From NCBI GenBank assembly GCA_018340805.1, contig JACMZG010001913.1, positions 15,317,487-15,381,486 on the forward strand: a stretch of DNA of 64,000 nucleotides, written 5' to 3'. The position numbers were made by a program, and so were the translations under genes. The DNA is from Microvelia longipes. Its lineage: Eukaryota; Arthropoda; Insecta; Hemiptera; Veliidae. Positions 29,140-42,604 of this stretch are shown here, one piece after another (the first letter of the stretch is position 1; each line of letters opens with the position of its first letter). The notes beneath the pieces were generated by a model, which worked only from the letters and a program-made list of their open reading frames with translations, did no database searches and had not been told where the DNA came from.

Positions 29140-29645
29140 GGGAGTGGTAGTAACTACCAGGCAAGTAGACCACGTTGTTGGGCCCTTTTTGCCAGCTCCC
29201 TAAGATAGTGTTCTACTCCTTTTAATTTTAAGTGTAGGTGTATTTCATCTAATCTAGACAGAAAAGCCGTGAAAATTTCTATGGTTCCTCTCATGCTTTT
29301 TCAAGCAATCATACATATTTCCACTGACTCATATAGTCTAGTGAAATCTAGGAACAACACATGCCCTCACTGTTAAACCAAACCTCCGTACACTTTAAAC
29401 TATGAGGCAGACACACTATAGTATTATAATCAATCTACTATGAGGGTCCTAAATTTTGCCTATACCCAGTTTCATTTAGGGTAAGGGATCTTTAACGTGT
29501 ACCTGACAACACACAGGCTCGAGACCACCGGCTTCTGAGAGGCCCGTGCTGGATTGAACCTATAGCTTAATAAACTCGGAAGTTTAAAGTCCATTCATTC
29601 TGTGTATTGGCTGGGCACCTTAACCACTACACCACAGGTGACTCA
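29140..29645 (-). repeat. tRNA-derived SINE
   Basis: Minus strand: CACCTGTGGTGTAGTGGTTA at the start (A-box-like), then GGTTCAATCC (B box) near 29551-29560, followed by a less AT-rich body to about 29140. The head is tRNA-like but does not give a clean cloverleaf. Confidence 0.6.
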
Positions 29646-30541
29646 TGACGTACTTTAAGATAATGCAATAAAAAAAATTGTGCAAATACTCTATTTGTGA
29701 AAAACCGTGCTATCAGTTTTAATAATGATTTAAATATTTGTATTTACTTAATAATAATTTTGAAATAAGAATATAATAAACATACATTACATTTTTCTGT
29801 TTTGGATTGCTTTGTTTATCAGTGCAATCAATTGTTCTTTTGATGAAATATTGAAAGTAATGATATCTCATTACACTGAGTTTGAAATATAAGTTTCATT
29901 TTCTAATGTAAACTCACTAAAATCTTGTTGAGTTTGGGGTTGAGGGTGGACACCACTTTTTTTTGTAAAGTATACTTTCTAATGTTACTATAAACCATAA
30001 AGGTGTCTTACAAGATGTCTTGCATTAGTTTGGAAGCTGGCCTCAGCATTATACATCACAAACTTTCTTAATTGTATAAAATTAGGCAAAAAAATTAATT
30101 GTTAAATTTTAAGTACTTATTAAGCTTATTAATTTATATCACGTTTTTTTTTAATTTATGGATTGTAATAAAAGTTACAATTATTTTTTATTGTCATATT
30201 GTTGGATCTTTGTTGTACTAACATGTCTTAAGTTGTCAAAACAACTTGTAAATTAGTTTGATGCGGAATTTAAGATATTTGGTTTGTTGGCTGAGATCTT
30301 TCTTGTAAAAAAAATTATAAAATTAATTTCACTATACATAAAACATCTTTCACTTTTGCAAGATGGTCTCACTTCGATATGAGTTACTGAAACCAAATAC
30401 ATTTCCAAAAATTTTGATTATAAAAAAAATCATTTTACAGTTTTTTGTGGAAATAGGGCCATTTTTTGCAGAAGGCAAAACTTTTTAACTTGTATCATTT
30501 GTGTTATCCCACCAATTGAAAGTTCACTTAATGGCAATGTT
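29646..30541. other. AT-rich intergenic, nothing recognised
   Basis: No ORF or repeat identified. Confidence 0.5.
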
Positions 30542-30645
30542 GAGTACTTTATTTAATTTAATTATTTTTTGAGTACTTTATTTAATTTAATTATTTTTTG
30601 AGTACTTGATTTAATTTAATTATTTTTTGAGTAATTTATTTTTAT
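30542..30645. repeat. 29-bp tandem repeat, about 3.5 units
   Basis: Units start GAGTACTTTATTTAATTTAA at 30542, 30571, 30600 and (partial) 30629. Confidence 0.95.
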
Positions 30646-30784
30646 TTCATTAATAATTATAAAAGTCGATGAACTGATCAATAGTTTTATGTTGAAGTGG
30701 AAAACTGGCTCTGCTTAACAAGTCTTTAAGTTAATTCAAGAAGTGACCATATTAATATAGGATTGGATTAATATGAATAGCTTA

Positions 30785-32289
30785 GAATAATGCTAATACA
30801 GAGGGAGCATAAGGCTCACAAACTAAGGTTAGGGACAGTTCTGATATCAACAGCAGTTAATATCAGGTCTTGCTGAAACTATAAATATCCGTCCTCCTAA
30901 AACTATAAATGTCTGTCCCGCTAAAACTATAAATGTCCCAATATTACTAATTTTTTAATCAAATTAATTTTATTAATTAATTAACTAAGTAATTTTTCTA
31001 TAAAATACAAAATGTGCAAGCATATTTTGTTTGTAATGGTGTATTGTTGTTAAAAAAAGCTGCAATTATAAAGGAAGGAATTTATATTTTTACAAGACTA
31101 ACATACTTTTGAATCATTTAAAATTAATTTTAAATGTTTGTTTGGTTTAGAACAAGCTTGTTTTCATAGTTTAAAGTCATCGAGGCAGGTAACAGAAAAT
31201 TTTCTTCTGATGAAGAATTAGTTTTTCTGAAACTATAAAATTGTTATACTACATGGATGTAAAGTGATATTCATCGCTTTATACATTCATTATTGCCTTA
31301 ATTTGTTCATCAATAAATATCTACAGCAGTAAAATCAAACTTTACACAGCCGAGTTGCATGATCTGCTATTCTATTACCCATAATTTTAGTTAACAGTTT
31401 GAGCTTAAACCTCCCCCCACTTGTGTTTTATGTGTTTATGGCAACCCTACCTTAAACACAATGGAAGTCCACTGATAACAGCGAACCTGGTTTACTGGCG
31501 GTCTCAACTAAATGTACTATCCTGACAGCACAACATTTTTTTAGTAAATGGTTCATGTTTATTAAAAATCATTAGTTGTTTTGACAGAGATTTTGTGGTA
31601 TATGTTAAACATGGTTAATATTTAATACACTTGAGTTTAAAAAAAAATATATTTAATTGTCAAACCACAATACATAAAAAAGAAAAACTGACCGGTTTCG
31701 ACTATTACTTAGTCATCTTCAGAGTACTTTTTATAAACTTTTATAAAGTTTATAAAAAGTACTCTGAAGATGACTAAGTAATAGTCGAAACCGGTCAGTT
31801 TTTCTTTTTTATGTATTGTGGTTTGACAATTAAATATATTTTTTTTTAAACTCAAGTGTATTAAATATTAACCATGTTTATTAAAAAACGTAAAAGTTTA
31901 TGTTTATTAAATAAATTCATATAAAATGAAGATTGTAAAACATAAAAACCAAGCTATCATTAATTATAAGCTGTCACAAACACTTTTGAAGGATAAAAAT
32001 TGACTAAGTACAATAATCGTACTTTGTAGATTACTGTAAATTATTTTAAAAAATGATCCTTGGTAGACAAGGATAATTTTTTTTGGTTAAAATCTTTAAA
32101 ATACAATTTAGCGCACTTAAAAATAATAATGAACTTGTTTATATTGATATTAAACCATTAATTAATAGTTGCAATATATGAACAACCCAAAGTTTTACCG
32201 ACAAAAAAAAAATATTAGTTAACTCCCCCAGAGAACCTTTGTTATCAACCTCTGTTATCAGTAATGCTTCTTCTTTACTAGTATTATTT
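30785..32289. mobile_element. composite MITE-1 relative carrying nested insertions
   Basis: The outer ends (GAATAATGCTAATACAGAGG and TTCTTTACTAGTATTATTT) are diverged MITE-1 termini, flanked by TA. Internal MITE-1-like sequence (AAACACAATGGAAGTCCACT, then CGAACCTGGTTTACTGGCGG) resumes only at about 31453, so roughly 630 bases are inserted on the left side. A hammerhead-like palindromic element sits at about 31560-31880. This gives a relative age: the outer element was there first. Confidence 0.72.
31560..31880. mobile_element. palindromic element with inverted hammerhead-like ends, copy 1
   Basis: Arms of about 135 bases meet near 31741. Each arm runs ACACTTGAG, A/T-rich, CCACAATACATAAA, GACCGGTTTCGACTATTACT, CATCTTCAG. 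A 15-base sequence, CATGTTTATTAAAAA, occurs on both sides (31545-31559 and about 31873-31887), consistent with a target duplication. A second copy lies at 61649-61933. Confidence 0.85.
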
Positions 32290-33945
32290 TAAGGTTAATA
32301 TAAATTAAAATAGGTTTATACAAATAAATAGCTATTTTTCAGTAGTTAATTTACATTATGAATAAGAAAGCATTTATTTATAATTTCAATAAATATTTAA
32401 AACAACCAGAAGTTTTGCCAATTTAAATTTATAAAACTTGTACCACCTCTGTACAGATTTGTTTAAAAACATCAATTTTGAATTTATTTATTTTATTTTG
32501 ATATTTATAGAAATATAAGAATTTTTAAGTACCACAAAAAATTGTTATTACTATAAATGGTTGTTTTCATGATAGTTAAACACTGTGAAACTATAAGTAA
32601 TTTCTATAAACGTGTTTAAAATGAAATTCTATAATATTTTTAAAACTACAATGAAATAGATGTTATACATCAGAACTTTTTTTTTATTTCTTCTCATCTT
32701 ATCTCTTATTCTTAAACCTAAGTCTGTTTCTAAGATCTCTTTTTTTATTTTCATTTTTTTATTTTTTGTAATTTGTATTTTTTATTTTAACTTGAAAATC
32801 TAAATTAAGTCCTTAATGTTTTAATTTGAAAATAAGTAGATTTTTTCTTTACATTTTTTGAAAAGGTTAGAAGATTACTGCATAAGTTTTGGAGCATGAC
32901 AATCTAATTGAAATGGTTAAACTAGATAATGAATGCAATGAAAAATTATAAATTTTATTCACTTAAAAATAATAACTGACATTGTTAGGGGAAACAAAAT
33001 GAACATTTTTAGAGGAAAACAATTCCCACAAAATGTTTTACTTTTTGGTTAAAGGAATTGATGACGTTAGAACTCCAAGATGGTTTGATACATTGTCCAA
33101 ATTTTTTGCCATTAGAGGCTGGACAAGAAGTCATAAAATGACGATCATGTGCCTTTTGTTGACCTTATCCGAAGATTATAAATTATGACAATACATTGTA
33201 AGTTTTTGAGATAAATTAATGGATATTAATTTTATATAATTTCTTTTATGAAAACAATTAGGAAAAGGTTTAACAGTAAGGTAAAATAAATCAAGTAATA
33301 TTTAAAATATTGCAATGAATGTTTAATACTACTTACTTAATATTGGTTCTAAAACACAAGCAATTCTATTGGTAAGTTTTGTTAATTTAGTACACTTTGA
33401 GTATGTTTGCAAGAGTGAACCGATCAATCTAAATTAGTCAGTTTCACGGTGGTCATTTTACTCTCACTATCAAAGTGATCAGAATTATTTTAGCAAACAC
33501 TTTTTGATCTCATCTTGAGATCAGTTATTAGGTAACCTCACAATTTCCTTTTTGACAAAAATTAGAGAAAAAAATCTTCTTAATGAACTTGTAAATTTAT
33601 AAAGCAAAGTCTTAACTAAACCCTGCTAAATTTGATAATTCAACTAAAGGTAACTAACAACACTGAATTGTTTATTTATTTATTATTACAGACAGACTAT
33701 TAGTCCAATTATTATTATTGGATTATTATTAAATTATAAAAATCGTAAATTATATTAAAAAATAATAATGTACGAAAAATATTTTGTAAATAAAGGATAT
33801 GTTTAATAAAAAAAAAAAAAAATTACTATCAAGTTAACAATAAAAAATTTTCTTAAGATAAACTTTGAATTATAACTCATCCATTAGTTCAAGGTTTGTT
33901 TTCCATCTATTTTAGTGGAATTTTTGTGTTTTTTTTCTTTGTCAA
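32290..33945. other. AT-rich intergenic with one dispersed repeat segment
   Basis: Bases 32678-32830 (TTATTTCTTCTCATCTTATC, CTAAGATCTCTTTTTTTAT) recur at 34478-34630. Otherwise nothing recognised. Confidence 0.55.
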
Positions 33946-34165
33946 AAGTAAAAGCACTCCCACTTGAGTGTGGGGAGTGCTAGACTAAATTCCACTACCA
34001 CTAGGAAATTGCCAGCTTACCCTGTCACTAAATCATAAAAACTACGTGTTGTCTGCTGCCGTCGCAGATACAGCTGACTGGGTTAGACCAGTCTGAGGTC
34101 GCCAAATTGGCTGCCTCCAAAAAAAGACCTTTAACCTAGATGCTGACCCCACAGGGCAACACTGT
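33946..34165. repeat. GC-richer hairpin-led segment, unidentified
   Basis: It starts with a near-perfect hairpin (GCACTCCCAC-TTGAG-TGTGGGGAGTGC at 33953-33979), then a body less AT-rich than its surroundings with CTGCTGCCGTCGCAGATACA. It is probably a SINE or other mobile element; no pol III boxes are clear. Confidence 0.35.
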
Positions 34166-35340
34166 TAATTAATATTTTACACTATGATGTATTCACCTCT
34201 CTTCTCATTACTTTTTCTAAATTTTTGTACAGTTTCTAGCTGGAGATATATGAGTTATTATTCTTATTCTCTAATTTATTCAAAAACTGTTATTAACTAA
34301 AAAAATAACATTTAGTAATTTAAAATTTTATTATTTACTATTTTATGTTTCCCATCCATGAATTTTGTATGATTTTATTCTGTCTTTGGCTTTTTATGAT
34401 CTTTAACCTAAAATAAACACCACTAGCCTAGTTTGCTATTAACTGTATTTCAAAACTATGATATACAGGAAACCTATTTTTTATTTCTTCTCATCTTATC
34501 TCTTATTCTTATACCCAAGTCTGTTTCTAAGATCTCTTTTTTTATATTCATTCTTTTTTTATATTGTAATTTGTATTTTTCATTTTTACTTAAAAATCTA
34601 AATTAAATAAAAAATAACCAGTAATGGTCTAAAAATACATGGTAATGTTTATAAATTGTAGTGATTTTTATTAGTAATTGATGGTTAGCAGTGGTTACTA
34701 GAGGTTACAAATAGTGACTGGGGTTGGTTACTTAGACATCTAAAGAAAAAAATAAAGATCATTTTTGACTAATCTGTCCTGTTACTTTTAAAAATACTAC
34801 TAAAAATTGAATAAATTATTGATTTATTTATATATTTTGACTAACAAAATGTGCCATACATGGAAATAATAAAAAATCTCTGATTATTCTTTTTTATATA
34901 TTTTTATTTTAACATTTTATTGTTTCTACTTAAAAAGTTAAGTCATATGTATAATGTGATTAAATAAAAATATGGAACTTACAAATAACGCAATTGATTA
35001 TCCATCCTGTATAAACAATATTTTTTATGTAATATTTTTTTTTTTTAAATATAAAATTAAACATTTTGCAATGGGTTAAACTTTGTCTAATGTTGTGGAT
35101 GTTTGTTGTTATTTATGGCTTCAGTCTCACCTTATTTATCATTTTTATTGAGCGATTCGATTTTGAGAAACCAGTCTAACCATTACTTTGTAACCGACAA
35201 TTTATTGTTTCTGTTTTTAGTGCTAATATAAGTTTTGCTCTCAAACATAATCTGACATATTATGTTCAATTTTTTTTAAATTGTATGTAATACTTAAAAG
35301 ATATTTCTTATCAAATATACATTTGTTTTACTCTAATATA
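34166..35340. other. AT-rich intergenic
   Basis: Contains the second copy of the CTTCTCATCTTATCTC segment (34478-34630). Nothing else recognised. Confidence 0.5.
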
Positions 35341-35344
35341 TATT

Positions 35345-35785
35345 TTTAATAATAATAGTTTTTGCGATCAGACTGAAATTTGGCACACATGTAGCCATCT
35401 ATAAGACTAACATATGTGCTAAGTTTCATCATATTATCAGCATTAGTTCAATTTTTATTGAATAACTTAGGTACGATTTTAAAAAATGTAAAAAATCAGA
35501 AAATTATTTAATTGAATTGAAATTTAGTACAAATGTATACCTTTGCTTAATAAATAAATACACTAAGTTTCGTTTTAATACGACAAGTATATCTATAATT
35601 TTTGTTGGACCATAAAACATAAGTAGCATTGAGCGTGGTCAGTGCTTTATGGATGACCGCTGAGAATAAAACAGATGCATTTACTATCTGAGGACAAGTG
35701 AAGCGAGTCCGAATCAGGGAGGATGAGCGTAGCAAATCTGATGTAATGAAGAAAACAATCGAGATACCCTGTAATCAATTTGTTT
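35345..35785 (+). repeat. 5S-module repeat family copy
   Basis: Starts in the 'actgaaatttggcacacatg' block, has the 'taaataaatacactaagttt' block and a 5S-like stretch at 35615-35668 (TAAGTAGCATTGAGCGTGGT, then ATGGATGACCGC). It ends with a 'ggaggatgagcgtagcaaat' block. Confidence 0.87.
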
Positions 35786-36008
35786 GTGTTATCTTTGTAG
35801 GGTAAAATAGATTGTGCTTTGATCTTTTGTATATAAAATATTTCTTATACATGTAATTATCGTGGTATATTATAATGGAATAAATGACATTAACCTTGGT
35901 ATTTTTTGGCTCTTCTTTAGATAGTTATTCCTTGATAGCATCCTTCAATATGCTACACCCCTGTAACTTTTTTTTAGTTGGTTGCTGTTTATTAGGAAAG
36001 ATAAATTA

Positions 36009-36413
36009 CAGTCTATCGTTTAGTTTAAAAATCTTGACAGGTCAGTTTAGACACCACTGATTCTTAAGAAAAAAAAATCCCTGCAAGAAGGGAGCGGGAA
36101 AAACTATGTAAACAAATCAGGTTATTTTACCCGTATTTTCTTGGCGATGTTTTTTTACATTTCTTTTGTGCAGTTTTATTTTAAAATACCATTTTAAGAT
36201 TCATTTGAAAGTAGTTTTCAAAACGATATAATCAAAAGAAGAACTACAAACAAAGTGAACGATTCCCAGGAAGAAGGTTTTTTTCCCTACAGCGGTTATT
36301 GTGGTAGAGATTTTTTTTCTCTTTTTAAGTGAGAGGTTGGCAGCAGCTTCTCTGATTGGTCAAACCCCAAAATACTTATGACCTTGGGGATTTTTAAACT
36401 AAACGATAGACTG
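36009..36413. mobile_element. TA-flanked MITE, intact copy 2
   Basis: Near-perfect 25-base terminal inverted repeats (CAGTCTATCGTTTAGTTTAA ... complement), TA at 36007-36008 and 36414-36415, 405 bp long, no ORF. Collinear with 2068-2452. Confidence 0.9.
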
Positions 36414-36415
36414 TA

Positions 36416-37830
36416 GGTCAATCTGCTATTTATTGGGTTACTTGATCTTGTAAAGAAATATCTTTTGTCAAACTTATGAGGAGTTTCTATCTAAACAAGT
36501 GTTTTTTATACAAATAGACTTTAAAGTAGCATTTAGAATAAATCATCATGGTTTAGTATAATATTATTTTGATATTTTCTTTTTATTTAATTTCTTGTAA
36601 TGAGAGTATTTTATTAAGTAAATATTGTCAGATAAAATAGTAAATAGCTTTAATAAACCATTTAGTCTTGTATATAGTTTATAGGATTAGTAGAAATAAT
36701 TCTAAACTTATCGTTTAAAGAATCTTGGCTATTCGGTATTATTATATAAAAATGTTCAATACTTAATAATTATGTTGTAATTTTGAGTAATAATATTTAG
36801 AAAATATTATTAGAAACAATCTAATATATATTTTTACAAAACAAAACACCTCAGAATTCACTTAATTACCTGCAACATTATAACATTTTTTTTATTATTT
36901 TTCCCTTCTAAAATTTTTTGATTAATCACTGTTATATTCAAATGTACCATAACTCCCTATGAGGTTGATTACATGAAATTCTTCCCAGTTTTCAAAGTTA
37001 ATATTATGAGATCATCTGGTATCTAATTAAAATTGGTCATTATAATATTAAGCAAATATTTGAAATAATCAGTTTTATACCAGAAGTAGTTAGTTGAAAA
37101 TAAGTTGACTGTGGCCCATTCTCGTAGTTGGCATGATAAAACTACCAAAATTCTTGTTAGCGCTCCTGTTAACTGGCTATGGAACTAACCTTTTCTTGTC
37201 CGAAATAATAAAATCCAGTACCATCTTTTTTTATCTATGTTTTCTTTGATTTTATCTACTTTTATTTATTTATAAAGAAAATACAACAAAATACGTTATA
37301 CAAAATAATTCATGTGTTTTAAATATTTTGTATACATATGTATTGAATGTATTATTTTGCTAGTAATATTATTTTATATTGATTTGTTCTGTCAAAAAGA
37401 ACACAAAAATATGTGAAAAAAATGATTATGTTTTTACTTAAGCCTTAATATGTTTTTATTTTTATAAAAAAGTATATTTTTATGAAAAAGTTGAAATCAA
37501 CAGAGTAAGCTTTTGGTTTGTGTTTGCTTCTTAATTTTGTGTGTTGTCAAAGTCAATACAATCTATTGTCATATTTTTTTATTAATGTATGATTTAAAAA
37601 GCAAAGTATTTAGAGGCCTTAGGCCCTCTAGCGGCTATAAGGTCTTGGCCACATTGTTGTCGTTTTGCATAATTTTTTCTCACATAGCTGTTGGCTTTGA
37701 GTATAGCGAATATTCAAAGAGAGAAATTTTAATCCCTTGTTTCTGATTCTCTTCATCACAGCTTTCATGCTGTGAACTAATTTTAATTAAGAATTTAGTA
37801 TAAACTAATTTCTAAAAATAATGCTAAAAA
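36416..37830. other. AT-rich intergenic, nothing recognised
   Basis: No gene or known repeat; a small less AT-rich patch at 37612-37660 (GGCCTTAGGCCCTCTAGCGG) is unassigned. Confidence 0.5.
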
Positions 37831-37841
37831 TAAATATAACT

Positions 37842-38705
<864 letters not shown>

Positions 38706-39646
38706 ATGAAAATTTAGGTTTTCCGATGGTGACCACGTCAATGCAGATGAAGAATCCGACGTTTCGCTTCCATTGTGGGAGGCATCTTCAGGGGTGTAGG
38801 ACATCATGGATAGAAACACAATGCTCTACAAAACTGAACTGTAGATGGAGACGATGGGGGGGAAGAGGATCAGCAAAGTTCTGGCTCGCAACGATATTGG
38901 GGCTATCTTCAATACCTGTTCCACTGCCAGAAATTTCCTTGGAAGTGATAAAGATTCCCTTCCTTGGACAAAAGTAGTGGTGTCTATTAGATACCTTGTA
39001 GCTGTGGAAAAGTCTACATTGGAAAAACAGGTAAACTCATATCTACGCGTTTAGCCGAGCACATCAAACACTCCATTGACTACCCTTGTCGGTCTGGTCA
39101 TTATTAATATGAGAAAACCGAGGTACTAGCAAGTGTTTCTTGATATCATGACAGGCTCGTCAGGGAAGCTATAGAGATTGCTAAGCATAGGAATAACATC
39201 AACAGGGATACAGGGTTGAAAATTTCTAACACTTGGACACCGCTTATCTCACTACGTGTTTCAGATAATTCCCTAAGCCAATCTCAGCCTTCAGCTACGT
39301 CACGCAGCACCCAGCCACCGATTACGTCATCCAACGGAAATCCCCCATTAGCCAGCTCATCAACCAGACAGGACACCCCTACGCGACCTTCAAGTGGATT
39401 ATGTCATTCTGGACCGTCAAATCCTATTCTCCCTTCTCATGGCTATAATCTTCGTCCTCGAAGACAAGGTCAGAGGCAGGTATAAATAGGGCCTGCTTAG
39501 TCTCCATCTTCAGTTCAGTTTTGTAGAGCAATGTGTTTCTATCCATGATGTCCTACACCCCTGAAGATGCCTCCCACAGTAGAAGTGAAATGTTGGATTC
39601 TTCATCTACACTGTCGCCGTCACCACTGGAAGACCTAAATCTTCAT
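38706..39646 (+). mobile_element. Penelope-like retroelement remnant with inverted ends
   Basis: Inverted arms (38706-38845 and 39508-39646) share TGTAGGACATCATGGATAGA, the GCATCTTCAGGGG core and CCTAAAT..TTCAT outer ends. Between them lies the 3' coding end of a Penelope-like element. Terminal repeats carrying hammerhead motifs are established for this retroelement group. The reverse transcriptase is absent except for its last part, so the copy is dead. Confidence 0.85.
38840..39485 (+). pseudogene. Penelope-like element C-terminus with GIY-YIG endonuclease
   Basis: Two frames must be joined. The first (from 38845) reads KRISKVLARNDIGAIF and ARNFLGSDKDSLPWTK, the linker typical of Penelope RT. 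The second reads SGVY-stop-IPCSCGKVYIGKTG, STRLAEHIKH, LVREAIEIAKHRNNINRDTG and NTWTPL, the GIY-YIG nuclease with its GVY/YIG, R.AEH and E.IEI signatures, followed by a Ser/Pro/Thr-rich tail ending YNLRPRR and TAA at 39485. At least one frameshift and three in-frame stops make it non-functional. Confidence 0.9.
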
Positions 39647-41342
39647 ATTTTAATCTTTACTTATTTTCAGCTGTAGTGTCTTATTTAATTTATGAATCCA
39701 ATCATTATTGTTGAATGTTTTTAATGAATTAATAAAACATCCAAATCTCTGAATATTTCTCCAAAAATCTCCAATATTTAGTGACTGACAGAACCAGCTT
39801 TCAATCTTTCAGTGAAAAAATAAAGTTTAGAGATTTGTCACAGCTAATGAGTGATATCTTTCATACATTTTGCTGGCATTGATGATGACCAATAGATTGA
39901 AAAATTACTATAAAAAGTCATTAAAACTTTATGTGGATTGATTCGGAATTTATTAAAAGATTAGAATGTTTTATTTTTACTGTATACTTTCCTTAAGATT
40001 CTACTCTTGAAATTGTAGTGCAATTTCCCTAAAAAAATCAATTAAAGGTTTTGTTCAAAGACTTCCGTGTCGTTAATTGGAAAAAAATTTAATAATAATA
40101 ATGCCAATTTTTAAATCCTTGGGGATCACCAGGGATGACCCCTGCGGGAACCACCACTGGTGGCAGTGGCACCCGTTACACTCCAAGCACACTCTAAAGT
40201 TGGTTATCATTTATTTGAACAATTATTTTATTTATATAAACTGATGGTGTAACCTGGGCAGCAACCTCTAGATGACCTCTATGGTGTCAAAGGTCAGTAT
40301 ATGTATTGGTGCTTTAACAACCTCAACCTGTATTTTTTACAGCTTGGAAAAACAACAAAGACCATAATGAGGAAGCTACTAAATTTTATTATACTCTATT
40401 ATAGTACGACACACGGCTAACACTGCACTAAAAATCGCAGTTTAGGATATCAAATAAGTTATATTTTCAGGTGTTTTCAGGACCTCCCTACATTATTTTC
40501 TGAAGTACCCCGTACACAGAGTTCCTTTCAAGTAGGGGTCCAAGGGGTATTAACCCTCTACCATGGACCCCCAACAGTAAACATGATGAAAATTCGGTAA
40601 AATGTGTCTCTTTCCAAAAAAAAATCTTGTTGAGGTCAAATTGTAATTTGCCATTATTTTGGAAACTATTACCCAAATATGTTACTACTTGTGTATCTTA
40701 AAAAAATTAAGTTATAGGATAACGCAGTATTGCCGTTTAAAAACACACATTGAGAATTTGGTGATCGAGGAGATTTTTTATTTTGCTATTGTTTGACACA
40801 AACAATAGCAAGATCCTAGTCTGTTTAATATCACAGACTTTATTTAAAAATATTTCTTCCTGTAGTTTTAAACATTTAAACAAATCTACAATATATGTAA
40901 AAAATTATTAGAATATAGTAATATTAGTATTAATGTTTTTAGGATTTGAAGTGGTTTCTACAATGGGCAATATTACAGTATCGTATAACCATGTAATATT
41001 TGCCCCCCCCCCCCACCCCCCCATCCCCGGTTGACAATTTTTACAACTGTGTATACTGGATACTTTTAAGATAATCCCCAATGAAGAAGAAGAACCTCTT
41101 TTGAGTCAAAACCCTGCCTATACCCACTTTTTTATTTATTTTTCAACTCTACCAGGGTTTTGTAGAAAAATATTTTGTAGAACCTACTAAGTCAGTAATC
41201 AAGTTTTTACTTGAATGCCTGTTTTAGGTTTTTAAGAATACCTCATTAATCAAGAAGTAATTTAAATTGTTTTAAAGAAATATTCTGAATACTGAGAAAT
41301 TTAAATTTATTTAGAATTTAGCTACAAAAGAAAGGTGAGTCA
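39647..41342. other. intergenic
   Basis: Contains a short end fragment of the hairpin MITE (ATAGTACGACACACGGCTAA at about 40400), a less AT-rich patch at 40120-40310 and a poly-C run at 41004-41020. No gene recognised. Confidence 0.55.
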
Positions 41343-42190
41343 TTGGATTTATTTATTTATTAAATAATACACGGACTTATGTCCTTTTACAAGAAAATAT
41401 GAGAATCAACAAAAATAGCATACAAACAATACACAATTAAACAGGAACATATATTAAATAACAAAATGTAATAAAGACTAAATATACCTAATTATTGAAT
41501 CAAGTACTAAATAAAAAGAACATTAACATGTTAGGCAAGGTAAGTAATATCAAGGCTTTTACTTCTAAAATAAACTTAACATAAAGGCAGAAAAAAATAA
41601 AAATACAAAATTATTTAAATAAAAAATTATCATCAAGAAAAATTAAAATAGAAAGAAGTTACAGAGGTCAAAGAAGAAGAAAATAAAAACACATAAAATA
41701 ATGTCCTGAGATCATAGGTTTGAGAAAAAAAAATTAAATTAAACCTAATCTATAATATGGTTAACATTTAGCTCATTACTGGAAAAAAATTACAAAATCT
41801 ATTGATAAAATCAGAGAGATATTGATGTAAAATGAAAGTGACGAAGAAAGTAAATAATTAATATACAATAGTAATTTATGTAGTTGATAATTGAAATTTA
41901 CTTAAATTTGTTCAAACTCATTTTCTTGAAAGAGGATAGGGTTTGACAGAAAATATCACTTTCAAGAGGAAGGTTATTTGCTTCTCTCATGATTCTGGTT
42001 ATGGGACTATAGTAGAGGTAGTTATTCCTAGCAAAAGGAACATTAAACAATAAATTAATTCTAGTACCTGAGAGAATATTAAAAAATAAACTTTCTAATG
42101 ATCGAGGAGAATCAATTAGAGAGTTGATTAGTTTATAGACAAACATTAAGTCAAAGTAAACTCTTCTTAGGTCTAACATTTTTAAATTAA
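41343..42190 (-). pseudogene. non-LTR retrotransposon 3' end (Jockey/CR1-like)
   Basis: Minus strand 42179-41898 encodes LDLRRVYFDLMFVYKLINSL, FFNILSGTRINLLFNVPFAR, NYLYYSPITRIMREANNL and ends at a stop. This matches the extreme C-terminus of Jockey/CR1-type reverse transcriptases (RR...DL.FLYKL..G, R....F..P..R.NY...SP..R). The 3' UTR ends CATAAGTCCGTGTATTATTT and a TAAATAAATAAAT tail at 41343, a typical LINE end. Confidence 0.88.
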
Positions 42191-42295
42191 ATTCTTAAAA
42201 ATAAAATTTTAAATTAAATTAAATTTCTTTAATATATGATAATAATCCTAGAAAGCATTCAAAAGTTATAGTGCCCCAAAGGACAAAAAATCTCG

Positions 42296-42416
<121 letters not shown>

Positions 42417-42604
42417 GCCAAGTAGCGACCAAGAGACCGAAGGCCTTTTGTTTTCATTTATATTATTATATGCCTTAAAATGAAATTGTTAACCTTTGTA
42501 CCTTAAAAACAATTATGTCAACCAATAACTGGTTAAGTAAGTCATTAAAAAGAATATTCTTATGTCATCTACTTGGTAAGCCTTTTCAGAAAACATGAAT
42601 ATAT

